A stretch of DNA of 64,000 nt from assembly GCF_001433855.1 (NCBI RefSeq), contig NZ_AZCP01000004.1:144747-208746 (forward strand), in the 5' to 3' direction. Both the position numbers and the translations under genes were made by a program. The notes under the pieces are model-generated. The model searched no databases. It was not told the origin of the DNA and was given only the letters and a program-made list of their open reading frames with translations. Numbering within the stretch: position 1 is the stretch's first letter; the number at the start of each line of letters is the position of its first letter. This document shows, piece by piece, positions 33,219 through 42,985 of this stretch. Source of the DNA: Levilactobacillus brevis ATCC 14869 = DSM 20054 (GTDB taxonomy: Bacteria; Bacillota; Bacilli; Lactobacillales; Lactobacillaceae).

Positions 33219-35441
33219 TTATTGAATTTGATTAGCGAGGCGTAAAAATTCCGTGAGCTGACTCGCATCAATGCCGACCATGATGGCAGCTCGGAGTGGC
33301 ATATTTTTCATGAGTTCACTGTTAGTGTCATCATTAGTCAGTTGATCAAGACTGGTTGCCATTTTTGTTTGTTCCAGAGCGGGACGCAGATCTGGTCGAG
33401 CCATGATGTCCCCAATGTAGGTATTAGCGGTAATGGGGGCCAAGTGTTTGGGATTCCAGGTAAGTGAGATATCTTGGCTGAGGTTTAGCTGACGAGATGA
33501 TTGACCGACACTAATCGTATAGTTACCGTCATCCATTTGCCAGGAAGCGGTTCGGGCGTTGTACCAACTGAAATCACGTCGAGTCAGTATTCGAGTAATT
33601 GTTTTAGTTTCGCCAGAACGCAAAGCTGTTTTGACAAAGTCACGGAGTTCACGGCGCGGCACCTCTATGTGGCTGGCATGGTTAGCCACATAAATTTGAG
33701 AAATTTCTTGTCCGTCGACCGGACCATCATTAGTAAGTTGATAACGTAACGTCACCTGCTGATCTTGGACAGTAACCGTAAGATCATGATAGTTAAAATG
33801 GGTATAACTGAGACCAAAGCCAAATGGATAGCGTACAGCCCGTTGCTTCAAGTCGTAGTAGCGATATCCCACAAAAATATCTTCATGGTAATCTTCCGTT
33901 AACGGACTGGCATTAAAGGTTCCATAAGTCGGATTATCGGCTAACTTAAATGGAAAACTTTCCGCTAATTTTCCGCTGGGATTGACTGCACCAGTCAATA
34001 CGTCCCAAGTGGCCTCACCAACAGCTTCTCCAGCCAAATAGGTTTCTAGGATAGCTGCGACGTCATCTGCCCAAGGCATTTCAATAGCTGAACCGTTTTG
34101 TAAAACAACAACGGTATGGTTGTTCACGGCAGCAACTTGGGAAATCAGGGTGTTTTGGTTTTCGGGTAAGGCCATGGTGGTCTTATCGAAGCCTTCTGAT
34201 TCCAATGCTTCAGGGACGCCAGCAAAGATAACAACGGCGGGTGCTTTTTTAGCGGCCGCTACGGCTTGCGCCAATCGATTGGGGTCAGACTGCGTGGCGT
34301 TAACTTGATAAGCGGCTTGATAAGTTGTGTTGCCAGCAGCTTGAGCTACTGAGAGCGGTGTTGTAACCCGAAAAGCATTGACGTGGGAACTACCACCACC
34401 TTGGTACCGTGGCTTTTCCGCTAATTCACCTAGAATTGTGACATCTTGGAGATTATTTAATGGTAAGACTTGATGGTCATTTTTTAACAGAATAAAACTA
34501 TTAGCCGCCAGTTGGCGAGCAAATTGATGTTGTTTTTCTTGGTCGTAAGCATGTGGCGTGCTATCCACATGCCACTCGTGAATCATTTTAAGAACACGTT
34601 TGACAGCAATATTGAGAGTGGCCTCGGTTAGGTCGCCGTGCTGTACGGCCTCGATAATTTCTGTTGTAGATTGAGGACCCTTTCCGGGCATTTCTAGATC
34701 AAGACCAGCTCGCAATGCCGCAATATGGTCGGCAACTGCGCCCCAATCGGACATGACAACGCCATCAAACCCCCACTCATCACGCAAGATTGTCGTTAAT
34801 AGACGGAAGTTTTGTGAGTTTAGGGTGCCGTTAATCGCATTGTAAGAACACATGATGGTTGCAGGATGGGCTTTGGTCACAATCCGTTCAAAAGCAGCGA
34901 GATAAATTTCTCGCAGTGCTCGTTCACTCATATTTGAGGATGAGGTGAACCGCTGATTTTCACGGTTATTGGCGGCAAAGTGTTTAACACTAACGCCGAC
35001 AGCTTGACTCTGGACGCCAGTTACGTATGCAGCACCCAGTTCACCAGCCACTAAGGGGTCTTCTGAAAAATACTCAAAGTTTCGACCGGCTAATGGGCTA
35101 CGTTTGATATTAATACCTGGGCCTAATAAAATACTGACACCTTCGGCTTTAGCCGCGGTCCCCAGATGTTGCCCGAGGTGAGTTAAAGCACTGCGGTCAA
35201 AGGAACTAGCAGTCAGTGCTGAAGCTGGAAAGGTTACCGCTTTGACGCTTTGATTAAGACCCAAAGCATCCGCGCTACTGGCTTGCTTTCGCAAACCCGA
35301 AGGACCATCTGTCATCATAATTTTTTCCAAGTTTAGTCGTTCGACGCCAGCAGTAAACCAAAAATCTTTGCCGGAAACCAGACTGGCCTTTTCGGTCAAA
35401 GTCAGTTGATCAATAAAATCATTAGAAGGAATGGCTGTCAT
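33219..35441 (-). CDS. GH3 beta-glucosidase
   Basis: The 740-residue protein has the GH3 barrel (MMTDGPSGLR, GRNFEYFSEDP, KHFAANNRE), with the Asp nucleophile in VVMSDWGA (about residue 232). The second alpha/beta domain (PRYQGGGSSHVN) and a C-terminal fibronectin III-like domain (VQDQQVTLRYQLTNDGPVDGQE) follow. There is no signal peptide, so it acts in the cytosol on imported glycosides, removing terminal beta-D-glucose (or xylose). AAAGGAG precedes ATG 35441, and a cre box lies just upstream. It faces the AraC/GH42 genes and completes a glycoside locus. Confidence 0.93.
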   Translation of the reverse strand: MTAIPSNDFIDQLTLTEKASLVSGKDFWFTAGVERLNLEKIMMTDGPSGLRKQASSADALGLNQSVKAVTFPASALTASSFDRSALTHLGQHLGTAAKAEGVSILLGPGINIKRSPLAGRNFEYFSEDPLVAGELGAAYVTGVQSQAVGVSVKHFAANNRENQRFTSSSNMSERALREIYLAAFERIVTKAHPATIMCSYNAINGTLNSQNFRLLTTILRDEWGFDGVVMSDWGAVADHIAALRAGLDLEMPGKGPQSTTEIIEAVQHGDLTEATLNIAVKRVLKMIHEWHVDSTPHAYDQEKQHQFARQLAANSFILLKNDHQVLPLNNLQDVTILGELAEKPRYQGGGSSHVNAFRVTTPLSVAQAAGNTTYQAAYQVNATQSDPNRLAQAVAAAKKAPAVVIFAGVPEALESEGFDKTTMALPENQNTLISQVAAVNNHTVVVLQNGSAIEMPWADDVAAILETYLAGEAVGEATWDVLTGAVNPSGKLAESFPFKLADNPTYGTFNASPLTEDYHEDIFVGYRYYDLKQRAVRYPFGFGLSYTHFNYHDLTVTVQDQQVTLRYQLTNDGPVDGQEISQIYVANHASHIEVPRRELRDFVKTALRSGETKTITRILTRRDFSWYNARTASWQMDDGNYTISVGQSSRQLNLSQDISLTWNPKHLAPITANTYIGDIMARPDLRPALEQTKMATSLDQLTNDDTNSELMKNMPLRAAIMVGIDASQLTEFLRLANQIQ

Positions 35442-35464
35442 AGAGAGGCTCCTTTGTCATTTTA

Positions 35465-35478
35465 TAAAAACGCTTACA
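35465..35478. promoter_or_regulatory. cre site upstream of GH3 gene
   Basis: On the minus strand TGTAAGCGTTTTTA matches TGWAANCGNTNWCA at 13 of 14 positions, 24 bp before the start codon. Confidence 0.7.
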
Positions 35479-35614
35479 AGAATCAGTGTATCAGGAATCC
35501 ATAATAGCTGAAAGTACTGAATTGAACGAAAAATGACCCAAATCTGACTTACTGAGGATCCAATAGTGCAAATGACTTGTGAGCAAAACTGGAAGCATGA
35601 TAGGCTGAAACTCC

Positions 35615-36484
35615 CTAATTTTTAGCGACAATTTGACGATAGGTTTTGGGCGACATAGCGGTCCAGCGCTTGAATTGGCGACTAAAATGTGAAGCATTTT
35701 GGTAGCCCAGTGTTTGGGCAATCTCACTGACACTAAATTGTGGCTTGAGTAGCATCTTTTTAGCCCATTTTAACTTAAGCGTCGATAAATACTGTTGGGG
35801 TGAAAAACCATAGGCCTCCTTGAATAGGCGGTTCCCATAGCCTTCACTGATACCAATAGAGGACATAAGATCAGCAATTGAAATCTGAATGGATGTTTCA
35901 TCGATCGGATGAAGAATAGCCTCGTTAAGTGTTGATTTGAGGGTTTCCGCAATAATCTTAGCGTAGCGAGATTGATTAGCATTGGTGCTAGCGGTTTTTG
36001 TTGGAATCAAGCGATTGAAGGCCATAAGGATTTGTGACAGGTAAATTTGAATTTGCATTTTATCCTCGAAAGAATAGGTCGTGGTTGGTGAAACTAACTC
36101 AACCATTGCACCTAAAATTGGGCGAATTTCTCGGTTGATTGGATCCATTTTGGGAAAAAACACGGGGGAGTTTTGAATCAATTGCACAATGAAATTGGGC
36201 TCATCTAAATCAAAGTGAAAACAGAAATAAGTTAGTTGGTCAATAGCTTGTGCCGTGTGACGAAATCCAGGGGGAATCAGAACAAAATCCCCTTGATTTA
36301 AGTGATACTTTTCGTGCTCAATAGTGAGACATTCCTGACCATGCAAGATAAAAATTAATTCAAAGGCTTGGTGTTTATCTTGTGGAACGAACCAATCATT
36401 AGCGACCTGCTGATAATGACCGCCAAAAAAATTTAAATTCCAATCGAGAACTGGTAGGCGATGTGCATTTTTTAGGATATCCAT
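35615..36484 (-). CDS. AraC family regulator of the glycoside locus
   Basis: An N-terminal cupin sensor (AFELIFILHGQECLTIEHEKY, GDFVLIPPGFRH) precedes a C-terminal AraC DNA-binding domain. Its two HTHs are SIADLMSSIGISEGYGNRLFK and VSEIAQTLGYQNASHFSRQFK, 289 residues in all. Such regulators activate sugar genes on ligand binding. ATG 36484 follows AAAGGA, and the longer opening to 36610 lacks one. It diverges from GH42 and shares the cre-bearing region. Confidence 0.9.
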   Translation of the reverse strand: MDILKNAHRLPVLDWNLNFFGGHYQQVANDWFVPQDKHQAFELIFILHGQECLTIEHEKYHLNQGDFVLIPPGFRHTAQAIDQLTYFCFHFDLDEPNFIVQLIQNSPVFFPKMDPINREIRPILGAMVELVSPTTTYSFEDKMQIQIYLSQILMAFNRLIPTKTASTNANQSRYAKIIAETLKSTLNEAILHPIDETSIQISIADLMSSIGISEGYGNRLFKEAYGFSPQQYLSTLKLKWAKKMLLKPQFSVSEIAQTLGYQNASHFSRQFKRWTAMSPKTYRQIVAKN

Positions 36485-36575
36485 AGTCAATTCCTTTCTC
36501 CCAAAGGTTTGATTTGGGTCTTTTTTAGCCGAACATAGCCATGTACAAGCATACACTAATCGGTAATAATTACCA

Positions 36576-36589
36576 GGTAAGCGTTTACA
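36576..36589. promoter_or_regulatory. cre site before GH42 gene
   Basis: GGTAAGCGTTTACA differs from the cre consensus only at the first base and is nearly palindromic. It lies 24 bp before the GH42 start codon. Confidence 0.7.
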
Positions 36590-36613
36590 GAAACGATGAG
36601 TGAGGGACAAGTG

Positions 36614-38605
36614 ATGAAAGATATTTTATATGGCACGGCCTATTATTACGAATATTTACCTGTTGATCGATTGGATAAGGATATCGAGATGATGAAAGCT
36701 GCTAACATCAATGTCGTTCGCATTGGTGAAAGTACATGGAGCACTTATGAGCCACAGGATGGTGTTTTTGATTTTTCACCTTTGGATAAAGTGCTTGATG
36801 CTATGCATACTGCCGGGATTCATGTAATTGTTGGTACCCCAACTTACGCTATTCCAACTTGGTTGGCCAAGACGTATCCAGAAGTTATGGTACAGGTTGA
36901 TGGTCAGCGTAAACCGTATGGTGCTCGGCAAATTTTTGATATTACAAATCCAACATTTCTACGATATGCTGAACGAATCATTCGGAAAATGATGCAACAT
37001 GTTGCACACTACCCTGCAGTCATTGGATTCCAAGTAGACAACGAAACCAAACACTATGGTACGTCAAGCGATAATGTTCAAAAAGGGTTTGTTCAGTTTT
37101 TAAAGCGTGAATTTAAAGGCGATTTAAAACAATTAAATCAGGAATTTGGACTGGATTATTGGAGTAACCGGATTAACGCATGGGAAGATTTTCCCTCAAT
37201 GGACGGCACAATTAACGGAAGCCTACAAACGGCCTTTGAGACTTATCGGCAGAAACTAGTCACAGATTACTTATCTTGGCAGGTTTCTCTGGTTGATGAC
37301 TATCGTCTCGCTGATCAATTTGTTACCCATAATTTTGATTTTGAATGGCGTGGTTATTCATATGGTATTCAACCAGAAGTCAATCATTTTGATGCTAGTG
37401 CCGCGTTGACTTATGCCGGAGGTGATATTTATCACCCGTCGCGTAAGCACTTGACGGGAACTGAACTCTCTTTTGCGGGTGATGAGTTGCGAACACTAAA
37501 GCATGATAATTATTTGGTAATGGAAACTCAGGCGCAAGCCTTTAAGCAGCAGGTTCCTTATCCAGGACAGTTGCGCCAATTGGCTTATAGCCATCTAGCT
37601 TCGGGGGCTAATATGGTGGAATACTGGCACTGGCATTCGATTCATAATTCGGCAGAGACTTACTGGAAGGGGATTCTCAGCCATGATTTTCAGCCGAATC
37701 CAATTTATGACGAGGTTAAACAAACCGGCACGGAATTGAAGCGTCTTTCAAGTCATTTGGTCAATTTAAAAATTAAGGCAAATGTTGCCTTCTTGGCTAG
37801 TAATCGTAGTTTTACAGCACTCAATGCCTTTCCATTTTCTGATAATCATAACTATAATGACCTCTTCCGATCGCTATATGATCAATTTTATCGATTGAAT
37901 ATTCGGACCGACATAACTGATGAGACTCATATTCGATTACAGGACTATCAATTAATTGTTGTGCCGGCTTTGTATAGTGTGAGCGATGCTTTCTTGGATA
38001 AACTCGATGACTACGTAAAACGTGGTGGACATGTGATCTATACGTTTAAGTCAGGTTTCACAAATGAACACGTCAAAGTACGCATGGATCAACAACCGGG
38101 CCGACTTACCCGCTCAACGGGGGTCCACTACAACCTATTTGTAGATCCAGATGGCACACAATTAGTTGGTCAGTCTCGAAGTTTGCGACAGATTGCAGAT
38201 ACGTCATTACAGGATTGGATGGAATTATTAATTCCTGATACAGCGGAGATTTTAGCAACGTACGATGATCCTAACTGGTCAAATTATGCAGCAATCACTA
38301 AAAATCATTACGGTCAAGGGTCGGTAATTTATCTAGGCTGTTATCCGTCTGCGGCGGTAATTTCTCAATTAGTGGCTGATTATACGCAAGAGTTAGGATT
38401 ACGACGGTTCACTGCGGCTTTTCCAGTCATTATTAAGCAGGGAACGAATGACTTAGGTAAGACGGTGACCTACTACTTCAACTACTCAAGTGAAACACAA
38501 CTCGTATCGAATCCAGTTCGCGGCACTAACTTGTTGAGCAATCAAGAAGTGGTCAACAAGTTAGTATTAAACCCGTGGGGTGTAGCGATTGTTGAGTCCG
38601 TATAA
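36614..38605 (+). CDS. GH42 beta-galactosidase family glycosidase
   Basis: The 663-residue protein has the GH42 barrel (YGTAYYYEYLP, NVVRIGESTWSTYEP, GTPTYAIPTWLA). The acid/base Glu is in VDNETKHYG (about 144) and the nucleophile Glu in VMETQAQ (about 304). A trimerisation domain and a C-terminal beta domain follow. It has no signal peptide and acts on imported beta-galactosides, or on arabino- or other beta-glycosides. ATG 36614 follows GAGGGACAAGTG. It starts the GH42-MFS-GH30 operon. Confidence 0.92.
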   Translation: MKDILYGTAYYYEYLPVDRLDKDIEMMKAANINVVRIGESTWSTYEPQDGVFDFSPLDKVLDAMHTAGIHVIVGTPTYAIPTWLAKTYPEVMVQVDGQRKPYGARQIFDITNPTFLRYAERIIRKMMQHVAHYPAVIGFQVDNETKHYGTSSDNVQKGFVQFLKREFKGDLKQLNQEFGLDYWSNRINAWEDFPSMDGTINGSLQTAFETYRQKLVTDYLSWQVSLVDDYRLADQFVTHNFDFEWRGYSYGIQPEVNHFDASAALTYAGGDIYHPSRKHLTGTELSFAGDELRTLKHDNYLVMETQAQAFKQQVPYPGQLRQLAYSHLASGANMVEYWHWHSIHNSAETYWKGILSHDFQPNPIYDEVKQTGTELKRLSSHLVNLKIKANVAFLASNRSFTALNAFPFSDNHNYNDLFRSLYDQFYRLNIRTDITDETHIRLQDYQLIVVPALYSVSDAFLDKLDDYVKRGGHVIYTFKSGFTNEHVKVRMDQQPGRLTRSTGVHYNLFVDPDGTQLVGQSRSLRQIADTSLQDWMELLIPDTAEILATYDDPNWSNYAAITKNHYGQGSVIYLGCYPSAAVISQLVADYTQELGLRRFTAAFPVIIKQGTNDLGKTVTYYFNYSSETQLVSNPVRGTNLLSNQEVVNKLVLNPWGVAIVESV

Positions 38606-38618
38606 AAGGAGAAAAAAC

Positions 38619-39887
38619 ATGGATAATACAGCAAAAAATAGCGAGACAGTTGTATCGAAATTAACGATGAGTAAAGCTCACAAAGTTCGGTTTTCTATTA
38701 GCTTCTTTATCTTCGCGCTGTTATGGATGGGTGGTTTAGGAATTGTTTCTGCTGTTTTATTACCACAACATCTGAAGGATTTAGTGGGACCGACAGCTTC
38801 AACAGCCATTTTCGGTGTTCTTAATGCGGCAACAGCCATTGCATCATTACTATCTAATTTAGTTTTTGGAAATTTGTCCGATCGTACGCGGTCGCGATTA
38901 GGTCGACGGACGCCTTGGGTTATTGGTGGTGGACTTGTTGGCGGAATTTCCTTATTTGCAATTGGAATCTTGAATAACGCGTGGACGATTGGCGTGGCTT
39001 ATTGTATTAGCATGGTTGGCTTAAATATGATGATCGCACCAGTTATTGCAACACTATCTGATCGTGTTTCAGACGATATGCGAGCAACGATGTCAGCATT
39101 TATGTCTGCTGGAACGACTTGTGGAACTTCCTTGGGAACTCTAATTGGCGCTTATTTTATCACCTTACAAATTCCTGGATTTGTGATTGCCGGTGTTTTA
39201 ATGGGGGTTGCAGGCATTTGTACAGTCATTGTCTGGCCGACTGAACCATCTTCGAAAGATTTACCAGCTGTTGCGGGTGGTTTTAGTGAATTACTAGCAT
39301 CATTTCGACCACCATTAAAGGGTGCCCGTGATTTTTGGTTAGCTTTTTTAGGCCGTACGCTGTTAATCTTTAGTTATTATATGATTCTGAATTATCAGTT
39401 ATACATTTTGGAAAGCTACATTGGCCAAGGAAAAACTAGTGCAGCGGCCACCATTTCAGTGATGTCGGTTGTTACGATGATTGTGGGATTAGTTGGGTCT
39501 TTAGCCTCTGGTGCGATTTCTGATGCAATCGGTCGACGAAAGTTACCCGTTATTATTTCTGCTATTTTACTAGCGATTGGCTACCTGCTACCTTGGGTAA
39601 TGCGTTCGGCAACCTCAATGATTTTATTTGCCGGTTTTGCCGGTTTGGGATATGCCGTTTATGGTGCGGTCGACCAGGCCTTGAATATTGATGTTTTACC
39701 GAATAAAGAAGAGGCTGGTAAAGACTTGGGAATCTTAAATATTGCGACAACCTTGGGACAAACGGTTGGACCCATTGTGACCAGTATCGTTGTTGTTATG
39801 GGTGGCTACAAGTTGGTTTTCCCAATCGCGATTGTCTTTGTCTTATTAGCATGTATCTTCATTCAGATGATCCGATCAACTAAATAA
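38619..39887 (+). CDS. MFS glycoside transporter
   Basis: A 422-residue protein with 12 membrane helices. The helix 2-3 loop motif (FGNLSDRTRSRLGRRTPWV) and its symmetric copy (ASGAISDAIGRRKLPVII) are those of the major facilitator superfamily. It resembles sugar/cation symporters of the SLC45-like group. GGAG lies 7 nt before ATG 38619, and it begins 13 nt after GH42. Its place between GH42 and GH30 indicates import of their oligosaccharide or glycoside substrate. Confidence 0.88.
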   Translation: MDNTAKNSETVVSKLTMSKAHKVRFSISFFIFALLWMGGLGIVSAVLLPQHLKDLVGPTASTAIFGVLNAATAIASLLSNLVFGNLSDRTRSRLGRRTPWVIGGGLVGGISLFAIGILNNAWTIGVAYCISMVGLNMMIAPVIATLSDRVSDDMRATMSAFMSAGTTCGTSLGTLIGAYFITLQIPGFVIAGVLMGVAGICTVIVWPTEPSSKDLPAVAGGFSELLASFRPPLKGARDFWLAFLGRTLLIFSYYMILNYQLYILESYIGQGKTSAAATISVMSVVTMIVGLVGSLASGAISDAIGRRKLPVIISAILLAIGYLLPWVMRSATSMILFAGFAGLGYAVYGAVDQALNIDVLPNKEEAGKDLGILNIATTLGQTVGPIVTSIVVVMGGYKLVFPIAIVFVLLACIFIQMIRSTK

Positions 39888-39895
39888 TTTGGAAG

Positions 39896-39910
39896 ATTGT
39901 AAGCGCTACA
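39896..39910. promoter_or_regulatory. weak cre-like element before GH30 gene
   Basis: TTGTAAGCGCTACAA is a cre-like palindrome lacking one base from the consensus length. It may be a degenerate CcpA site. Confidence 0.3.
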
Positions 39911-39932
39911 AATATATTGAGGAGGATAACAG

Positions 39933-41267
39933 ATGACAACTTGGATTGAAAGTACGCCGGATGCGTATTTAACTGAGAAAACACCCACAACGATTACAGC
40001 AACCACCTCGCCAGATTTGCAATTGACAGGAGAACAGTTACAGAAATTGCGGGGATTTGGCGGTTGTTTTAATGAACTGGGGTACCTACCCCTCAGTAAG
40101 TTACCCGATGATCAGCAGCAAATGATTTATCGTGATTTATTTTCACCAGAAGGGCTGAACTTTACCTTTAATCGGACCCCAATTGGGGCGAATGATTTTG
40201 CAGAAACTTGGTACAGTTATGATGAAAGCGATGGGGATTATGCACTGGATGATTTCTCAGTAGCCCACGATGAACAGACGTTGATTCCCTATATTAGAAA
40301 TGCCCAGCGTTATCAACCAAATTTGGAATTATTTGCCAGTCCGTGGACACCGCCGACTTGGATGAAGTTTCCTAAAGTCTATAACTTTGGACGAATTGTG
40401 ATGACACCTGAGAATTTACAGGCGTATGCGGATTATTTCGTCAAGTACATTCGGGCTTATGAAAAAATAGGTATTCATATTCAACGTGTTTGCCCGCAAA
40501 ATGAAGTATTTGCCGACCAGAAGTTTCCATCCTGTCGATGGCATAGTGAAGACTTACGTATCTTTATTCGAGATTATCTTGGCCCGACGTTCAAGCAAAA
40601 TAACTTGGATACTGAAATATTTCTGGGGACGCTGAATGGTCCAGAGGACATGTCATTTGATGCATCCGGCATTAAAATGGATAACTATAATCGATACGTT
40701 GATAACATTTTATTTGATGACCAGGCCCGAAAATACATCACAGGAATTGGGTATCAATGGGCTGGGCAACATGCTATCGAACGGACGCATGCGTCGTGGC
40801 CAGAAATGGAGCTGATTCAGACTGAATCGGAATGTGGTTATGGTGAAAATACGTGGCAATATGCTGAATATATTTTCCATTTGGTCAACCATTACTTCAC
40901 AGCAGGAGCAACAGCTTACACGTATTGGAATATGATTCTAGGTGATACCATTAGCACATGGGGATGGCACCAAAACTCGATGTTTTCAATTGATTCTAAG
41001 ACACAAGCAGTCACCCGTAATCCTGAATATTATGTTATGCGGCACTATGCACATTATGTGAAGCCAGGGGCTCGCGTATTAGCGACAACGGGACATTTTA
41101 ACTCAATGGGAAAGGCTTTTCGCAATCCGGATGGCCAAGTGGTCGTCGTTGTTCAGAATGCATTAAATCGCGAATTACCGTTTACCTTTGCCGATCCTGA
41201 TCAACCGGATGAGGGAATTCAGGTAACACTAGCGCCGAACTCATTCAATACATTTGTACTCGATTAA
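39933..41267 (+). CDS. GH30 glycosidase (glucosylceramidase-like)
   Basis: The 444-residue protein has GH30 features: LRGFGGCFNELG start, RTPIGANDFAETWYSY, SPWTPPTWMK, acid/base Glu in CPQNE (about 191), and nucleophile Glu in QTESECGYGENTW (about 298). The barrel is followed by the usual beta-sandwich end. Bacterial GH30 enzymes cleave beta-glucosides, beta-xylosides or beta-1,6-glucans. No signal peptide is seen, so it acts on imported substrate. It follows the MFS gene by 45 nt and has its own GGAGG site. Confidence 0.92.
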   Translation: MTTWIESTPDAYLTEKTPTTITATTSPDLQLTGEQLQKLRGFGGCFNELGYLPLSKLPDDQQQMIYRDLFSPEGLNFTFNRTPIGANDFAETWYSYDESDGDYALDDFSVAHDEQTLIPYIRNAQRYQPNLELFASPWTPPTWMKFPKVYNFGRIVMTPENLQAYADYFVKYIRAYEKIGIHIQRVCPQNEVFADQKFPSCRWHSEDLRIFIRDYLGPTFKQNNLDTEIFLGTLNGPEDMSFDASGIKMDNYNRYVDNILFDDQARKYITGIGYQWAGQHAIERTHASWPEMELIQTESECGYGENTWQYAEYIFHLVNHYFTAGATAYTYWNMILGDTISTWGWHQNSMFSIDSKTQAVTRNPEYYVMRHYAHYVKPGARVLATTGHFNSMGKAFRNPDGQVVVVVQNALNRELPFTFADPDQPDEGIQVTLAPNSFNTFVLD

Positions 41268-41271
41268 TTTG

Positions 41272-41309
41272 AAAAACCGTTGCCCTTCAACTGTGGGCAA
41301 CGGTTTTTT
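41272..41309. terminator. GH30 operon terminator
   Basis: AAAAACCGTTGCCC (41272-41285) pairs with GGGCAACGGTTTTT. Usable on both strands between convergent genes. Confidence 0.9.
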
Positions 41310-41314
41310 AACGT

Positions 41315-41866
41315 CTAAATAATCTTAGCACCCAACACCGTTTCAAAATGGCGAAGGGCCCAAGTATGTCCAGTTGCATCAAAACTGGCAACGGCATTCT
41401 TTGGAACGACCAATTGATAACCCAAGTTGTAAGCATCGACAGCCGTATGTAGGACACAGATGTCGGTGCAGACGCCCGTTAAGACTAACGTATCGACATG
41501 GCGTTCGCGTAAGCGCAAATCAAGGTCAGTACCGGCGAAGGCACTGTAGCGGGTCTTAGCGAACTGCCAGACATTATCTGCCGACTGGTTTTGATTAAAC
41601 CAGTCTTTGACCGGGCCATAGAGCTCATGCCCCCAGGTCCCCGCAACGTTATGCGTCGGAAATAAGCGACTTTCAGGATGATAAGGGTCATCGGGGGTAT
41701 GGACATCGGTTGGGAGTAACACCCAGTCGCCAGCTTGCTGGGCTTGTTGGGCCAGCTCCGTAATGGTGGGGGCTAGCAACTGTCCCGGCTGACCACAGGT
41801 TAAGGCTCCCGAATCTGCAACAAAGTCATTAGTGTAGTCGATGATTAACAAAGCTTGATTAGTCAT
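41315..41866 (-). CDS. isochorismatase-family cysteine hydrolase
   Basis: The 183-residue protein has the family's catalytic Asp (IDYTNDF), Lys (KTRYSAFAGT) and Cys (VLTGVCTDICV). It is most similar in layout to nicotinamidase-type enzymes of lactobacilli (nicotinamide to nicotinic acid), but the metal-binding His pattern (PTDVHTPDD...HPES) cannot be assigned with confidence. ATG 41866 follows GTGAGGA. The longer opening at 41914 is not needed. Confidence 0.85.
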   Translation of the reverse strand: MTNQALLIIDYTNDFVADSGALTCGQPGQLLAPTITELAQQAQQAGDWVLLPTDVHTPDDPYHPESRLFPTHNVAGTWGHELYGPVKDWFNQNQSADNVWQFAKTRYSAFAGTDLDLRLRERHVDTLVLTGVCTDICVLHTAVDAYNLGYQLVVPKNAVASFDATGHTWALRHFETVLGAKII

Positions 41867-41959
41867 AATGGTCCTCACTTCCACGAGATTGATTACAGTA
41901 TGTTGGCCGCTCAATAAATTGTCAATGAAAGTGGCTATTTATTTTTTTATAGATGCACA

Positions 41960-41988
41960 TTGACAGATGATTTTTGTCGTCGTATATT
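41960..41988 (+). promoter_or_regulatory. promoter of padR-DUF1700-DUF4097 operon
   Basis: Consensus TTGACA (41960-41965) and TATATT (41983-41988) with 17-bp spacing. Confidence 0.8.
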
Positions 41989-42022
41989 ATTAGTGAATCT
42001 ATATTATACGTCGTATAGTATT
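41979..42022. promoter_or_regulatory. candidate PadR operator repeats
   Basis: GTCGTATATTATT (41979-41991) and GTCGTATAGTATT (42010-42022) are direct repeats 31 bp apart, three helical turns. The second overlaps a TATACG/CGTATA palindrome (42005-42017). They flank the -10 and start site, fitting autoregulation by the PadR protein. Confidence 0.5.
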
Positions 42023-42036
42023 GAGGAGGAAAATTA

Positions 42037-42354
42037 ATGGCTATTCAAATTCCAACTGAACTATTAGACGGTTGCGTCTTGGGCCTGTTGACTCGGGGAG
42101 ATTATTACGGTTATACGCTAACCCAAGAAGTGCGCCAGCAGATTCCAATTTCAGAGTCAACGTTGTATCCGGTCTTGCGACGGCTGAAAAAGAATGGCTG
42201 GTTAACAACCTACGATGAGCCTTTTCAGGGGCGTAACCGACGCTATTATCAGTTAACGGCATCGGGTCGTACGCGCTTAACCGAGATTCAAACGGACTGG
42301 GCAGCGTTTCAGCCAGCGATTACGACGTTATTAGGGGGAAACACACATGAATGA
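42037..42354 (+). CDS. PadR family regulator (short form)
   Basis: The 105-residue protein is a minimal PadR winged helix (LLDGCVLGLLTRGDYYGYTLTQEV, STLYPVLRRLKKNGWLTT, RNRRYYQLTASGRTRL) without the C-terminal domain of the phenolic-acid PadR. GGAGG lies 10 nt before the ATG. It overlaps the next gene by 8 nt. Short PadR proteins next to DUF1700 genes typically respond to envelope or antibiotic stress. Confidence 0.9.
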   Translation: MAIQIPTELLDGCVLGLLTRGDYYGYTLTQEVRQQIPISESTLYPVLRRLKKNGWLTTYDEPFQGRNRRYYQLTASGRTRLTEIQTDWAAFQPAITTLLGGNTHE

Positions 42355-42985
42355 TTACTTACAGGCGGTCCATCGCCTGATCGGCCAACTAACGACGGCG
42401 GAGCAACATGATGTTGTGGATTATTATCGAGAATACTTATTAGATGCTAACCTTGAGACTTACCAGCAAGCAGTTGATGAGTTGGGGACGCCGCGGTCAT
42501 TAGCGCGCAAGATTTTGGCGGATTACTCGATCCGTTTATCAGAACAAGGAGGAGATCAGACTTCAGGACGAACACGTTCCTCGGTACAGGCAACTAAAGA
42601 TAATGTTAAAACAGTTTGGTTAATTATTTTGGCACTATTATCGACGCCTATTACGATTCCCATTTTATTGGTAGTTGGTGCGCTATTTATTGCTTTTGCC
42701 GCTGTTTTATTTGGATTAGCGGTCGCGGCTTTAGCTGTTTTTGCTAGCATCGTGATTGTAGGTGTCGTAGCCACGATTGTGGGAATTGTGATGTTATTTC
42801 AGGCGCCTTGGACGGGGGTCTTTTATCTCGGTGTCGGCTGTCTGTCATTGGGCGCCAGTCTATTAGGTTGGTTAGTCATCAAGTGGTTGGGAATCAAATT
42901 GATTAGTGGCTTATCGTGGGCGGCCAAGGGGATTTATGACCGCTTTATTCCACGAAGTCGCGCGGAACGGGGGCGGAAACTATGA
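42347..42985 (+). CDS. DUF1700 family membrane protein
   Basis: A 212-residue protein. The cytosolic N-terminus (YLQAVHRLIGQLTTAEQHDVVDYYREYLLD...LGTPRSLARKIL) is the HAAS/DUF1700 signature. Four hydrophobic helices follow (about 83-180), then a basic tail. The operon order PadR-DUF1700-DUF4097 suggests an envelope-stress module. Its end overlaps the next start by 4 nt. Confidence 0.88.
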   Translation: MNDYLQAVHRLIGQLTTAEQHDVVDYYREYLLDANLETYQQAVDELGTPRSLARKILADYSIRLSEQGGDQTSGRTRSSVQATKDNVKTVWLIILALLSTPITIPILLVVGALFIAFAAVLFGLAVAALAVFASIVIVGVVATIVGIVMLFQAPWTGVFYLGVGCLSLGASLLGWLVIKWLGIKLISGLSWAAKGIYDRFIPRSRAERGRKL

